Shown here: positions 17,934 to 25,985 of the stretch, one piece after another
Layout: each line of letters opens with the position of its first letter
How positions within the stretch are numbered: the first letter of the stretch is position 1
Assembly (NCBI GenBank): GCA_020852595.1
Contig: JADZAK010000091.1
Span: forward strand, 1-64,000
Source: Rhodospirillaceae bacterium
GTDB taxonomy: Bacteria; Pseudomonadota; Alphaproteobacteria; Rhodospirillales; Rhodospirillaceae
DNA length: 64,000 nt
Direction: 5' to 3'
Program-made: the position numbers and the translations under genes
The notes under the pieces: generated by a model
Seen by the model: only the letters and a program-made list of their open reading frames with translations
Told to the model about the DNA's origin: nothing
Databases searched by the model: none

Positions 17934-19526
17934 TTACTTCAAGTCTTTGATGATTTCGCGCGCGGCATTGTAGCCGGGTGCGCCGGTGACTCCGCCGCCG
18001 GGATGTGTCCCCGAGCCGCACATGTAAAGGCCGGAGAGGGGGGCGCGGTAATCGCCGTGTCCCAGGACCGGCCGCGCCGAGAACATCTGATCGAGCGAAA
18101 GCGCGCCGTGGAAGATATCGCCGCCGACGAGGCCGAAGCGGCGTTCGAGATCGAGCGGGCTCAGGATCTGGCGGCCCACGACCGCGGCCTTGAAGTTCGG
18201 CGCATGGCGGTTCACGGTTTCGATCATCAGATCGGCCACCTCTTCGCGCGTGGAATCCCAGGACCGCCCATTCGGAAGCTGCGGCGCTACATGCTGGCAG
18301 AAGAGGCTCGCAACATGCGCGCCTTTGGGCGCCAGCGAATCATCCAGGGTCGAGGGAATCAGCATTTCAACGATGGGCGCCTTGGACCATCCGTGTTCGC
18401 GCGCGTCCGTATAGGCCCGCTCCATATAGCCGAGCGACGGGGCGACGATGATCCCCGCGGTCATGTGATCGCCGGCTTCCGGCAAACAGGTGAAGCGGGG
18501 CAGTTCGGACAAGGCGACGTTCATGCGGAAGGTGCCCGATCCGCAACGATACCGCGCGATACGCTCGGCGAAGTCGGCGGGGAGCGCGCCTTGATCGATG
18601 AGTTTTGTGAACAGGAGCTTGGGATTGAGGTTTGAGGCGACGGCCTTGGCCTTGATCGTCTCGCCGCCCGCCAGGACCACGCCCGCCGCGCCGCCGCGCT
18701 CCACGATGACTTCTTTGACGTCGGCGCCGGTGCGGATCGTCACGCCCCTGGCCGCGCACGCCTTGGCCATCGCTTGCGTGATGGCGCCCATGCCGCCGAT
18801 GGCATGGCCCCAGGCGCCTTTCTTTCCGTTCACTTCCCCGAAGACGTGGTGCAACAGCACATAGGCGGAGCCCGGCGTATAGGGGCTCGCGTAATTGCCC
18901 ACCACGGCGTCGAAGCCGAACACGGCCTTGATCGGATCGCTTTCGAACCAGCCGTCGAGCCAGTCGCCGGCGGACTGCGAAAACAGCGCCAGGAGATCGC
19001 GGCGCACGGTCATGTCCGCCCTGGCGAGTTCCCGGCCGGATTTATAGGCCTCGAACAACTGCGGCAGCGCGGCGAAGACCCCGCCGCTCACGACGTTTGG
19101 CGGCGTGCGCAGGAGAAGGGCGCGGATGACGTCGACGACATCGTCCAGACGTCTCCCGTACGCATCCAGGCGTTCCGCGTCGCGGGCCGAGAACTTCGCG
19201 ACCTGCGCCTTGGTGCGGCCTTCCCCGGTCAGCAGGTATTCGCGGTCGTTGATCGGCAGGAAGTTGGAGGCGCGCCGCTCGACAACGCGAAGTCCATGAC
19301 CGTGCAAGTCCATATCCGCGATCACGCGCGGGTTCAGGAGCGAGACCGTGTAGCTCGCGACCGAATTGCGGAAGCCCGGATGGAATTCCTCGGTCACCGC
19401 CGCGCCGCCGACGACGGGCCGGCGCTCGAGAACGGTGACCTTCAGTCCGGCGCGCGCGAGATAGAAGGCGCAGACAAGGCCGTTATGCCCGCCGCCGACA
19501 ATGACAACATCGGTTTCAGCCGCCAT
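17934..19526 (-). CDS. FAD-dependent oxidoreductase, PYROXD2/phytoene-desaturase-like
   Basis: A 530-residue flavoprotein. The dinucleotide motif VGGGHNG lies at 10-16, followed by VLERRPVVGGAAVTEE, the second FAD-binding element of the CrtI/amine-oxidase superfamily. The C-terminus has the closing motif GLYMCGSGTHPGGGVTGAPG. It resembles PYROXD2-type proteins more than true carotenoid desaturases, and no carotenoid genes are near. It starts six bases after the stop of an upstream solute-binding protein gene, so the two form an operon. Substrate is unknown; an imported peptide- or amine-like compound is one inference from context. Confidence 0.88.
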   Translation of the reverse strand: MAAETDVVIVGGGHNGLVCAFYLARAGLKVTVLERRPVVGGAAVTEEFHPGFRNSVASYTVSLLNPRVIADMDLHGHGLRVVERRASNFLPINDREYLLTGEGRTKAQVAKFSARDAERLDAYGRRLDDVVDVIRALLLRTPPNVVSGGVFAALPQLFEAYKSGRELARADMTVRRDLLALFSQSAGDWLDGWFESDPIKAVFGFDAVVGNYASPYTPGSAYVLLHHVFGEVNGKKGAWGHAIGGMGAITQAMAKACAARGVTIRTGADVKEVIVERGGAAGVVLAGGETIKAKAVASNLNPKLLFTKLIDQGALPADFAERIARYRCGSGTFRMNVALSELPRFTCLPEAGDHMTAGIIVAPSLGYMERAYTDAREHGWSKAPIVEMLIPSTLDDSLAPKGAHVASLFCQHVAPQLPNGRSWDSTREEVADLMIETVNRHAPNFKAAVVGRQILSPLDLERRFGLVGGDIFHGALSLDQMFSARPVLGHGDYRAPLSGLYMCGSGTHPGGGVTGAPGYNAAREIIKDLK

Positions 19527-19532
19527 GGGATG

Positions 19533-21164
19533 TCACGCCTTGAGGCGCATGAACCGGGTGCGGTGCCAGTTTTCGACGTTGTCTTCGTAGCCCTCGACTC
19601 GGGGCGAAACGAGGCACCTGGTTGTGGTGACATAGATGGGAATCACCCCACATTCATCCAGCGCGATCTGTTCGGCTTTGGACATCACCTCGGCTCGAGC
19701 TTTCAGGTCCAGCATCACCTTGGCCTCGGCCATAAGCCGGTCGTATGCGGCGTTGCTGTAACGCGCATAATTGAAAACACCGGCAGACGTTTCGATGAGG
19801 CTAAGAAAAGTCTGCGGGTCATTGTAGTCGCCGACCCAACCCGCCTCAGCCACGTCGTAATCGCCCTGCTGCACCTTGTTGTAATGAATTTTCGACTCAT
19901 TGCCGAATGGCCGGGCAACAATGCCAACGTCTTTAAGCATTGTGCAAAGCGCCACCATTAACCGGCGTCGATCATAGTTCAGGCGATATTCAAAATCGAA
20001 CGCCAGTGGTTTGTCGGGGCCATACCCTGCGGCGGCAAGCAACTCTTTTGCTTCTGCGCGCCGGCGTTCCATCGGCCAGTCGGCGAAATCGATGCGGGGC
20101 GAGGTCGTGTAATTGTCAACCCCGGGAGGAACGAAAGAATAAGCGGGCTGACTGCCGTCGCGGACGACGCGCTCCATCAGCAATTCGCGGTCGATCGCCA
20201 AGCTCATCGCGCGACGTACGCGCACGTCGTTGAACCGCGGTCGCCGCTGATTCATGAATGCGTAGGTAATTCCCAGATACGGGGTAATCCGCGCCTGCCC
20301 CGGCAAGTTTTCTTTCAGCCATGAAAGTTGTTGGACAGGAAACCCCGTCGTTGTGACATTCATGTCGATGCCACCGGCGCGAAACTGTGTTAGCGCCGAA
20401 CGCTCGTCGTCGATGGGATAGAAGTAGACCTCTTCGATTTCGACATCTTTCGCGGCATAAAATTTAGGGTTCTTGACGGTCTTTACGTAAGAATTCGGCA
20501 CGTATTCGGCCAGGACATAGGGACCGTTCGACACCATGTTTCCCGGCTGAATCCACGCGCGACCGTGTTTCTCGACGACGTGCGGCGGCACCGCAAAACT
20601 CGAATAATGTTTAAGTAGGCCAAGCAAAAACGGCGCAGGCTGAGCCAGCGTGATTTCGAGCGTGTAGGGGTCCAGCGCCCGGATGCCGATATCCTCGACC
20701 GGCCGTTTGCCTGCGTTGACCTCTTGGGCATTCTTAACGACATACAGGATGAACGCGTAGCGTGCCGCGAATTTCGGGTCGAGCATCCGGCGCCAGCTGT
20801 AAACAAAATCGGCTGCCGTCAATGGCACACCGTCCGACCAAACAACGTCGCGCCGCAGCTTAAAGACCCAAACAAGGCCGTCGTCGCTGGTCGTCCAACT
20901 TTCGGCGCACCCTGGAATGGGGCGAGACGCCGCGTCGTCGGTCATCAGGCCGACAAACATGTCTCCGATAATGTTGTTTTCCCACGTTCCGCTAGAGAGA
21001 TGCGGATCCAGAGTATCGGGTTCGGCCCCATTGCCGCGGCGTAGGACCTTTGCGCCGTCGGCGCCCCGCGCGGGAAGCACACCAAAAGCCAAAGCAGCTC
21101 CGCCGAGCTTCAAGGCCCAGCGCCGGTTGCCGCTCATCCTTGGAAAGGCGGTCATCGTCTGCAT
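19533..21164 (-). CDS. Peptide/oligopeptide ABC transporter solute-binding protein (family 5)
   Basis: A 543-residue exported protein. The N-terminus NRRWALKLGGAALAFG looks like a twin-arginine signal. The body matches SBP_bac_5 proteins: EPDTLDPHLSSGT, FKLRRDVVWSDGVPLTAADFVYSW, and a VRRAMSLAIDRE segment. Such proteins bind peptides or similar ligands in the periplasm for Opp/Dpp permeases. No permease or ATPase gene is adjacent, so it is an orphan here, paired instead with a flavoprotein. Its codons are visibly more AT-rich than those of its neighbours (many AAT, TTT, AAA), which hints at a different origin. Of three close ATGs, the first is kept. Confidence 0.9.
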   Translation of the reverse strand: MQTMTAFPRMSGNRRWALKLGGAALAFGVLPARGADGAKVLRRGNGAEPDTLDPHLSSGTWENNIIGDMFVGLMTDDAASRPIPGCAESWTTSDDGLVWVFKLRRDVVWSDGVPLTAADFVYSWRRMLDPKFAARYAFILYVVKNAQEVNAGKRPVEDIGIRALDPYTLEITLAQPAPFLLGLLKHYSSFAVPPHVVEKHGRAWIQPGNMVSNGPYVLAEYVPNSYVKTVKNPKFYAAKDVEIEEVYFYPIDDERSALTQFRAGGIDMNVTTTGFPVQQLSWLKENLPGQARITPYLGITYAFMNQRRPRFNDVRVRRAMSLAIDRELLMERVVRDGSQPAYSFVPPGVDNYTTSPRIDFADWPMERRRAEAKELLAAAGYGPDKPLAFDFEYRLNYDRRRLMVALCTMLKDVGIVARPFGNESKIHYNKVQQGDYDVAEAGWVGDYNDPQTFLSLIETSAGVFNYARYSNAAYDRLMAEAKVMLDLKARAEVMSKAEQIALDECGVIPIYVTTTRCLVSPRVEGYEDNVENWHRTRFMRLKA

Positions 21165-21194
21165 ACCGCCAGCCTAGCACAAGCGTGGGTGGGG

Positions 21195-21635
21195 TTAGCC
21201 AGTGGGCTGCCAGCGCATATGTACGTGGGGGATGCCGGCTTCCATGAAATGTTCGCCTTCGCTTACAAAGCCCAGCTTGAGGTAGAAGGCCTCGACCTGG
21301 GCCTGGGCGTTCAGCACCACGGCGCCAACCCTTCGATCGGAAAGCCGGCGCATGATTTCAGCCATGACGATCAGGCCGATGCCCTGTCCGCGGGCATTTT
21401 GCAGCACCGCGACCCGCTCGATCTTGAAGATGCCCGGTTTATAGGGCCGCACGCGCGCCGTACCCAGGGGAACTCCGTCGACCTCCGCCAGCACATGCTC
21501 GCAGATGCCTTCGTGTTCGTCCCATTCCAGGTCCAGCGGCACCTGCTGTTCTTCGCAAAAAACCGTGTAGCGGATCTGCCGCGCCGCGGCCATGCGCGGG
21601 TCCGTGACCGGGAAAAAGCTGACCGTGATCGCCAT
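21195..21635 (-). CDS. GNAT-family N-acetyltransferase (ElaA-like)
   Basis: A 146-residue single-domain acetyltransferase. RYTVFCEEQQVPLDLEWDEH near the N-terminus is typical of the ElaA-like GNAT subgroup. The acetyl-CoA pyrophosphate-binding loop reads QNARGQGIG, preceded by the beta-4 strand IERVAVL. A late AFYLKLGFVSEGEHFMEAGIPH motif is also usual. It starts only a few bases from the end of cysK on the same strand, so co-transcription is likely. The acceptor substrate is unknown. Confidence 0.88.
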   Translation of the reverse strand: MAITVSFFPVTDPRMAAARQIRYTVFCEEQQVPLDLEWDEHEGICEHVLAEVDGVPLGTARVRPYKPGIFKIERVAVLQNARGQGIGLIVMAEIMRRLSDRRVGAVVLNAQAQVEAFYLKLGFVSEGEHFMEAGIPHVHMRWQPTG

Positions 21636-21644
21636 GCGGTGCGT

Positions 21645-22649
21645 TTACCGATCGAGCCAGGGCGGTACAGGCAGATTCTTGGCGCGCAGGAATTCGGGAT
21701 TGTACAGCTTGCTCTGATAGCGCGAGCCGGAGTCCGTGAGAAACGTCACGATGGTCTTTCCGGGCCCGAGCTTCTTCGCGAGGCGAATGGCGCCGGCGAT
21801 GTTCACGCCCGTCGAGCTGCCGACGCTGATGCCTTCTTTCTTCACCAGATTATAGACGAGCGGCAGGGCTTCGGTGTCGGGGATCTGGAACTGATCGTCG
21901 ACGATGGCGCCCTCGAGGTTGGCGGTGATACGCCCCTGGCCGATGCCTTCTGTGATCGAGCTCCCCTCGGCCTTCAGTTGGCCATGGGCATAGTAGTTGT
22001 ACAGCGCCGCGCCCATGGGGTCGGCCAGAGCGACCACGATATTCTTATTGCGCGACTTGAGCCCGGCGCCCACGCCGGCCAGCGTGCCGCCCGTGCCCAC
22101 AGCCGAGACAAAACCGTCGATGCGGCCGTCGAGGTCGGCCCACACCTCGGCCGCCGTCTCGCGCTCGTGTCCGTCGCGGTTGGCGACATTGTCGAACTGG
22201 TTCGCCCAGATGGCGCCGTTGGCTTCGCTCTGCGCCAGTTCCTCCGCCAATCTCTTTGAGAACTTCACATAGTGGTTCGGATCGGCGGCGGGCACGGCCT
22301 TCACCTGGCGCAGGTCCGCGCCCAGGAGCTTCAGGGCGTCCTTCTTTTCCTGGCTCTGGGTCTCCGGCAGCACGATCACGGTCCGGTAGCCCTTGGCGTT
22401 CCCAACGATCGTCAGTCCAATCCCGGTATTGCCCGCGGTTCCTTCGACGATGACGCCGCCCGGCTTCAGGAGGCCCTTGGCTTCGGCGTCTTCGATAATG
22501 AATTTCGCGGTGCGGTCCTTGATCGAACCACCCGGGTTCGTAAATTCGGCTTTCGCGAGGATGGTGCATCCCGTCAGCTCGGACGCTTGGCGCAGTTTGA
22601 TGAGCGGCGTATGGCCGATGGCGGCGACGACATTGGGCAGGGCGGGCAT
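21645..22649 (-). CDS. cysK: Cysteine synthase A (O-acetylserine sulfhydrylase)
   Basis: A 334-residue PLP enzyme that makes cysteine from O-acetylserine and sulfide. Lys44 in NPGGSIKDRTA forms the Schiff base. TAGNTGIGL binds the substrate carboxylate and VGTGGTLAG binds the PLP phosphate. The ATG at 22649 gives the typical start MPALPNVVAAIGHTPLIKL; an ATG 42 bases upstream (22691) is also possible, as neither has a strong Shine-Dalgarno site. It lies upstream of the GNAT gene. It works on the same pathway as cysD-cysNC 15 kb away. Confidence 0.94.
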   Translation of the reverse strand: MPALPNVVAAIGHTPLIKLRQASELTGCTILAKAEFTNPGGSIKDRTAKFIIEDAEAKGLLKPGGVIVEGTAGNTGIGLTIVGNAKGYRTVIVLPETQSQEKKDALKLLGADLRQVKAVPAADPNHYVKFSKRLAEELAQSEANGAIWANQFDNVANRDGHERETAAEVWADLDGRIDGFVSAVGTGGTLAGVGAGLKSRNKNIVVALADPMGAALYNYYAHGQLKAEGSSITEGIGQGRITANLEGAIVDDQFQIPDTEALPLVYNLVKKEGISVGSSTGVNIAGAIRLAKKLGPGKTIVTFLTDSGSRYQSKLYNPEFLRAKNLPVPPWLDR

Positions 22650-22827
22650 GGAGGGTCCAGAACGGAAAATGTTTAAGGTGGCGGCATTCAAACCGACCCG
22701 GCGGGGCCTTCCAAGACCCTAATTGAGGACTGCGGCGGCGGGCCGGTCCGGGAGAAAATCGTTCCTCCAGACGGCTCGGATCGGGGTAGTCTCTCTACCT
22801 CTTTGGCTCTTACGTCCGGCCAGTCAC

Positions 22828-23796
22828 ATGCACAGTCCCGCGTCCTCCGCCGCGCCCGCGGCCTCCTTTACATCGCGTTATTACACCTCCGCGGACGGTC
22901 TTCGCCTCCACTACCGCGACTATCCCGGTCCGCCGAATGCGCGTCTCACGGTGGTCTGTATTCCGGGGTTGACCCGCAATGCCCGCGATTTCGAGGATGT
23001 CGCGCCGCATCTCGCGGACCGCTACCGGGTCATTTGTGTCGAACTGCGGGGCCGGGGCCTTTCGGAATACGCCAAGGATCCGATGACCTACGTGCCGCAG
23101 GTCTATGTGCGCGACATCATCGCCCTGCTCGACGCCGCCGGTCTGAGGCGGGTGGCCGTCATCGGCACCTCGCTCGGCGGTATTATCTCCATGCTTCTGG
23201 CGACGGTCATACCCGCGCGTCTTCTGGGGGTCGTTCTCAACGATATCGGTCCCGAGCTCGACCCGGTGGGCCTTGCGCGCATCGGCAGCTATGTCGGGCG
23301 CACCGCGCCGATCCAGACCTGGGCCGACGCCGCCGCCGCGATCGAAGCGATCGATGGCGCCGTATTCCCGGAATATAAGGGGGAGGACTGGGTCCGCATG
23401 GCGCGCCGGCGCTTCGTGGAAACCCCGGACGGCGGCCTCCGGGCCGACTACGACGCCGACATCTCCAAACCGTTCATCGCCACCGCGAAGGCGGTGAACC
23501 TGTGGCCGTTCTTCCGATCCTTGCGCATGATGCCGGTGCTCGCCGTTCGCGGCGGGCACACGGACCTCCTGTCCGTGGAGATTTTCGACAGGATGCAAAC
23601 CGAGATCCCGCATCTCAAGCGGGTCACGGTGCCGAACCGGGGCCATGCGCCGTACCTCGATGAGCCGGAAGCCCGAACGGCGATCGATACGTTCCTGGAC
23701 GGCCTGCCGTCCACCCTCGGACTTTTGACCACCGTCAAACGCAAGGTGACCGCGGCGGCCACCCTGATCGGTCTCAAGCTGAAAGGCGACATCTGA
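22828..23796 (+). CDS. Alpha/beta hydrolase
   Basis: A 322-residue alpha/beta-hydrolase fold protein. The nucleophile elbow GTSLGG has Ser115; the oxyanion region is IPGLTRNARDF; the acid is probably in the VRGGHTDLLS segment; the catalytic His is in NRGHAPYLDEP near the C-terminus. The gene has no signal peptide, so it acts in the cytoplasm. Its TGA overlaps the ATG of the next gene (TGATG), so it is coupled to a class V aminotransferase. Substrate is unknown; ester or lactone hydrolysis is likely from the family. Confidence 0.88.
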   Translation: MHSPASSAAPAASFTSRYYTSADGLRLHYRDYPGPPNARLTVVCIPGLTRNARDFEDVAPHLADRYRVICVELRGRGLSEYAKDPMTYVPQVYVRDIIALLDAAGLRRVAVIGTSLGGIISMLLATVIPARLLGVVLNDIGPELDPVGLARIGSYVGRTAPIQTWADAAAAIEAIDGAVFPEYKGEDWVRMARRRFVETPDGGLRADYDADISKPFIATAKAVNLWPFFRSLRMMPVLAVRGGHTDLLSVEIFDRMQTEIPHLKRVTVPNRGHAPYLDEPEARTAIDTFLDGLPSTLGLLTTVKRKVTAAATLIGLKLKGDI

Positions 23797-24983
23797 TGCG
23801 CAACGAAACGCCGGACCTGCCGCGCCGCATGCTGATGGGCCCCGGTCCCTCGGAGGTTCACCCGCGCGTGCTTGCCGCGCTGGCGCGCCCCACCCTCGGC
23901 CATCTCGATCCCGCTTTTGTCGGCTTGATGGATGAGATCGTCCAAATGCTCCGCCAGGCCTTCCAGACCACCAACCAGCTGACGTTCCCGGTGTCCGCGC
24001 CGGGGTCGGCGGGGATGGAATGCTGCTTCGTGAACCTGCTCGAGCGCGGGGATTCCGTCGTCGTCTGCGCCAACGGCGTTTTCGGAATGCGCATGAAGGA
24101 GAACGTCGAGCGCTGCGGCGCCACGCCGATCATGGTGGAGGATCCCTGGGGCGCGCCGGTCGATCCGGACAAGCTGCGCGCGGCGCTCAAGGCCAACCCC
24201 GGCGTCAAGACGGTGGCCTTCGTTCATGCGGAGACCTCGACCGGGGTACGCTCGGATGCCGCGGCCTTGTGCGCGATCGCCCGGGAGTTCGGCGCCCTTA
24301 CGATCGTCGATACCGTCACCAGTCTTGGCGGGATCGACGTGAACGTCGATGCCTGGGGCGCGGACGCGGTTTACGCCGGCTCGCAGAAATGTCTGTCCTG
24401 CCCGCCGGGTCTGTCGCCGGTCACGTTCAGCGAGCGGGCGGCGGCGCGCGTGAAGGCGCGGCGCACCAAGGTCCAAAGCTGGTTCCTCGATCTCTCCCTG
24501 GTCATGGGCTACTGGGGCGACGGCAAGGGCGGGGGGCGGACCTACCACCACACCGCACCGATTAACGCCCTTTACGGATTGCACGAGGCGCTTCTGATGC
24601 TGCGCGAGGAAGGCCTCGAACAGGCCTGGCGCCGCCATGCCGTCACTCACCGCGCGCTGGTCGCCGGCGTCGAAGCGATGGGGATGAAGATGAAGGTGGA
24701 TGCTGGGGTGCGGTTACCGCAGCTCAATCTCGTCGAGATCCCGGCGGGGGTCGACGATGCCGCCGTGCGCCGGCGGCTTCTTAACGAATTCAATCTTGAG
24801 ATCGGCTCGGGCCTTGGCGCCTGGGCGGGAAAGGTCTGGCGCATCGGCCTGCTCGGCCGGAGCGCGACGCCGGCTTATGTCCTTGGATGTTTGACCGCTC
24901 TGGAAGCCGTGCTTCACAGTGCCGGAGCGCCCATTCAGCTCGGCCGGGCCTATGGCGCCGCTCACGCGGTCCTGACCGCTTAA
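23796..24983 (+). CDS. Class V aminotransferase, alanine-glyoxylate/serine-glyoxylate type
   Basis: A 395-residue PLP enzyme. It starts with the family signature MGPGPSEVHPRVLAAL and a GHLDPAF motif. Lys198 in GSQKCLSCPPGL binds PLP, and Asp173 (IVDTVTSLGG) contacts the pyridine ring. Such enzymes move amino groups between alanine or serine and glyoxylate. It is translationally coupled to the hydrolase at 22828-23796 and followed by a hairpin terminator, so the two form a two-gene unit. The true substrate could be defined by the coupled hydrolase. Confidence 0.92.
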   Translation: MRNETPDLPRRMLMGPGPSEVHPRVLAALARPTLGHLDPAFVGLMDEIVQMLRQAFQTTNQLTFPVSAPGSAGMECCFVNLLERGDSVVVCANGVFGMRMKENVERCGATPIMVEDPWGAPVDPDKLRAALKANPGVKTVAFVHAETSTGVRSDAAALCAIAREFGALTIVDTVTSLGGIDVNVDAWGADAVYAGSQKCLSCPPGLSPVTFSERAAARVKARRTKVQSWFLDLSLVMGYWGDGKGGGRTYHHTAPINALYGLHEALLMLREEGLEQAWRRHAVTHRALVAGVEAMGMKMKVDAGVRLPQLNLVEIPAGVDDAAVRRRLLNEFNLEIGSGLGAWAGKVWRIGLLGRSATPAYVLGCLTALEAVLHSAGAPIQLGRAYGAAHAVLTA

Positions 24984-25001
24984 CTTATCCCCGGAAATGG
25001 T

Positions 25002-25032
25002 AAGGCCCGCCAAGCTGAGCTCGGCGGGCCTT
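25002..25032 (+). terminator. Hairpin terminator after the aminotransferase gene
   Basis: AAGGCCCGCC (25002-25011) pairs perfectly with GGCGGGCCTT (25023-25032) across an 11-base loop. The T-run is short, so termination may be partial. It can also serve the converging lysine-rich peptide gene. Confidence 0.7.
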
Positions 25033-25165
25033 CCATCACAATCGGATATCGCACCGGTACAAACTGTTCAGGGCGGAGCCCTTAAAGATTGCTCTTCCGT
25101 TCGCGCCGATGACGTAACCGTTCTTGTGTGCTGTCCCTTATTAGACTTTAGCGAAGTAGATAAGA

Positions 25166-25240
25166 CTACTTACGCTTCGCCTTCTTCTTGGCCTTCTTCT
25201 TGGCAACTTTCTTCTTCGCAGCTTTCTTCTTAGCAGCCAT
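25166..25240 (-). CDS. 24-residue lysine-rich basic peptide
   Basis: A very short gene on the minus strand. The ATG at 25240 follows AGGGG nine bases upstream and the stop is TAG at 25166-25168. The product has 14 lysines and one arginine of 24 residues, arranged as four KKK blocks spaced by alanines and one valine, opening MAAKKKAAKKK. This resembles the free tails of H1-like or HU-like nucleoid proteins, so nucleic-acid binding is a fair inference. It stands alone in a gene-poor kilobase, not attached to a globular domain. A short inverted repeat (AAGTAG/CTACTT) overlaps its stop. Expression is unproven. Confidence 0.6.
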   Translation of the reverse strand: MAAKKKAAKKKVAKKKAKKKAKRK

Positions 25241-25985
25241 GTTGGTATCCCCTATGGATGTTGTTGATGTCTGGACAACACCAAAAAAACGAACTCACGT
25301 TCGAACAAATTGTCCAAACATCAATTAGATAAACGCAGTTAATTTACTTGCACAAGCGATTTTCCGCTTGCGTCTAACTTTTCTCTTGATTTCTTTCCGA
25401 ACGTTACTTCGCCCTTGCGCGCGCACGCCGTCAACGGACTCTCGCGCGCGCATTCATCCTCACATTTTTTATCTTCGTTAAACGCACGAAGACCCTCTCG
25501 CACGGTTGTGCGTATGCGCATGCTTTCATGGCGCGGCGGCCGACTCATTCCGGGCGATTTCCTGCGCGCGCGCCCGCGCATGCGCGCCGCGCGAACGCGC
25601 GGCGTTCACAAAAATAAATGTGCATCAAACCCCAGAATTTTCACGGTTATCTTATTCGTCGCGGCCTTTTCTGCGCGCGATCCCGCGCCCGTGCGCGGAA
25701 AGCAAGTTCGCGGAGAAGCGAAAGCGGACTCTTGCGCCGCGATCGGGTGCGATACGCGGCGTCGTCACGATAGTTTTTGATTCAAAAATTGCGCGCGATA
25801 CGCCGCGCGGCGGCCGGCGTGCGCGGGTGAAAACCGGTCCCGACCGGGTGAGCGCGGGTCGTGCGAAAAATCGCGTTTTCGTCACGCATGAGCGCGAACA
25901 CCCCAAATTTTTTTTGGGACCGGGGTGCGTCCGCGGACAAAAATTTGTGCGAATCGAACTTTTGGCGTGGGCGATTCGACCGTGT
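25241..25985. other. Gene-poor region upstream of the lysine-rich peptide
   Basis: About 745 bases with no supported gene. The part near 25255-25340 is AT-rich, with an inverted repeat TGTTG...CAACA (25261-25279) and a palindrome CGAAC-tca-CGTTCG-like site near 25290-25304, and probably carries the promoter of the peptide gene. The remainder (25400-25980) is unusually rich in CGCG dinucleotides and A/T runs, with no coding bias in any frame that I can see. Confidence 0.5.

Noticed and set aside
15226..18021. A 931-codon open frame antisense to the glucan synthase gene
   Set aside because: It mirrors a strongly biased high-GC gene, has Arg/His/Gly-rich composition typical of shadow frames, and matches no family.
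17934..19526. Carotenoid desaturase (CrtI) function
   Set aside because: No other carotenoid genes nearby and the sequence resembles PYROXD2-like proteins more closely.
25291..25306. GAAC-N8-GAAC resembling an alphaproteobacterial LexA box
   Set aside because: The known pattern is GTTC-N7-GTTC; spacing here is eight, and the neighbouring gene is not a damage-response gene.
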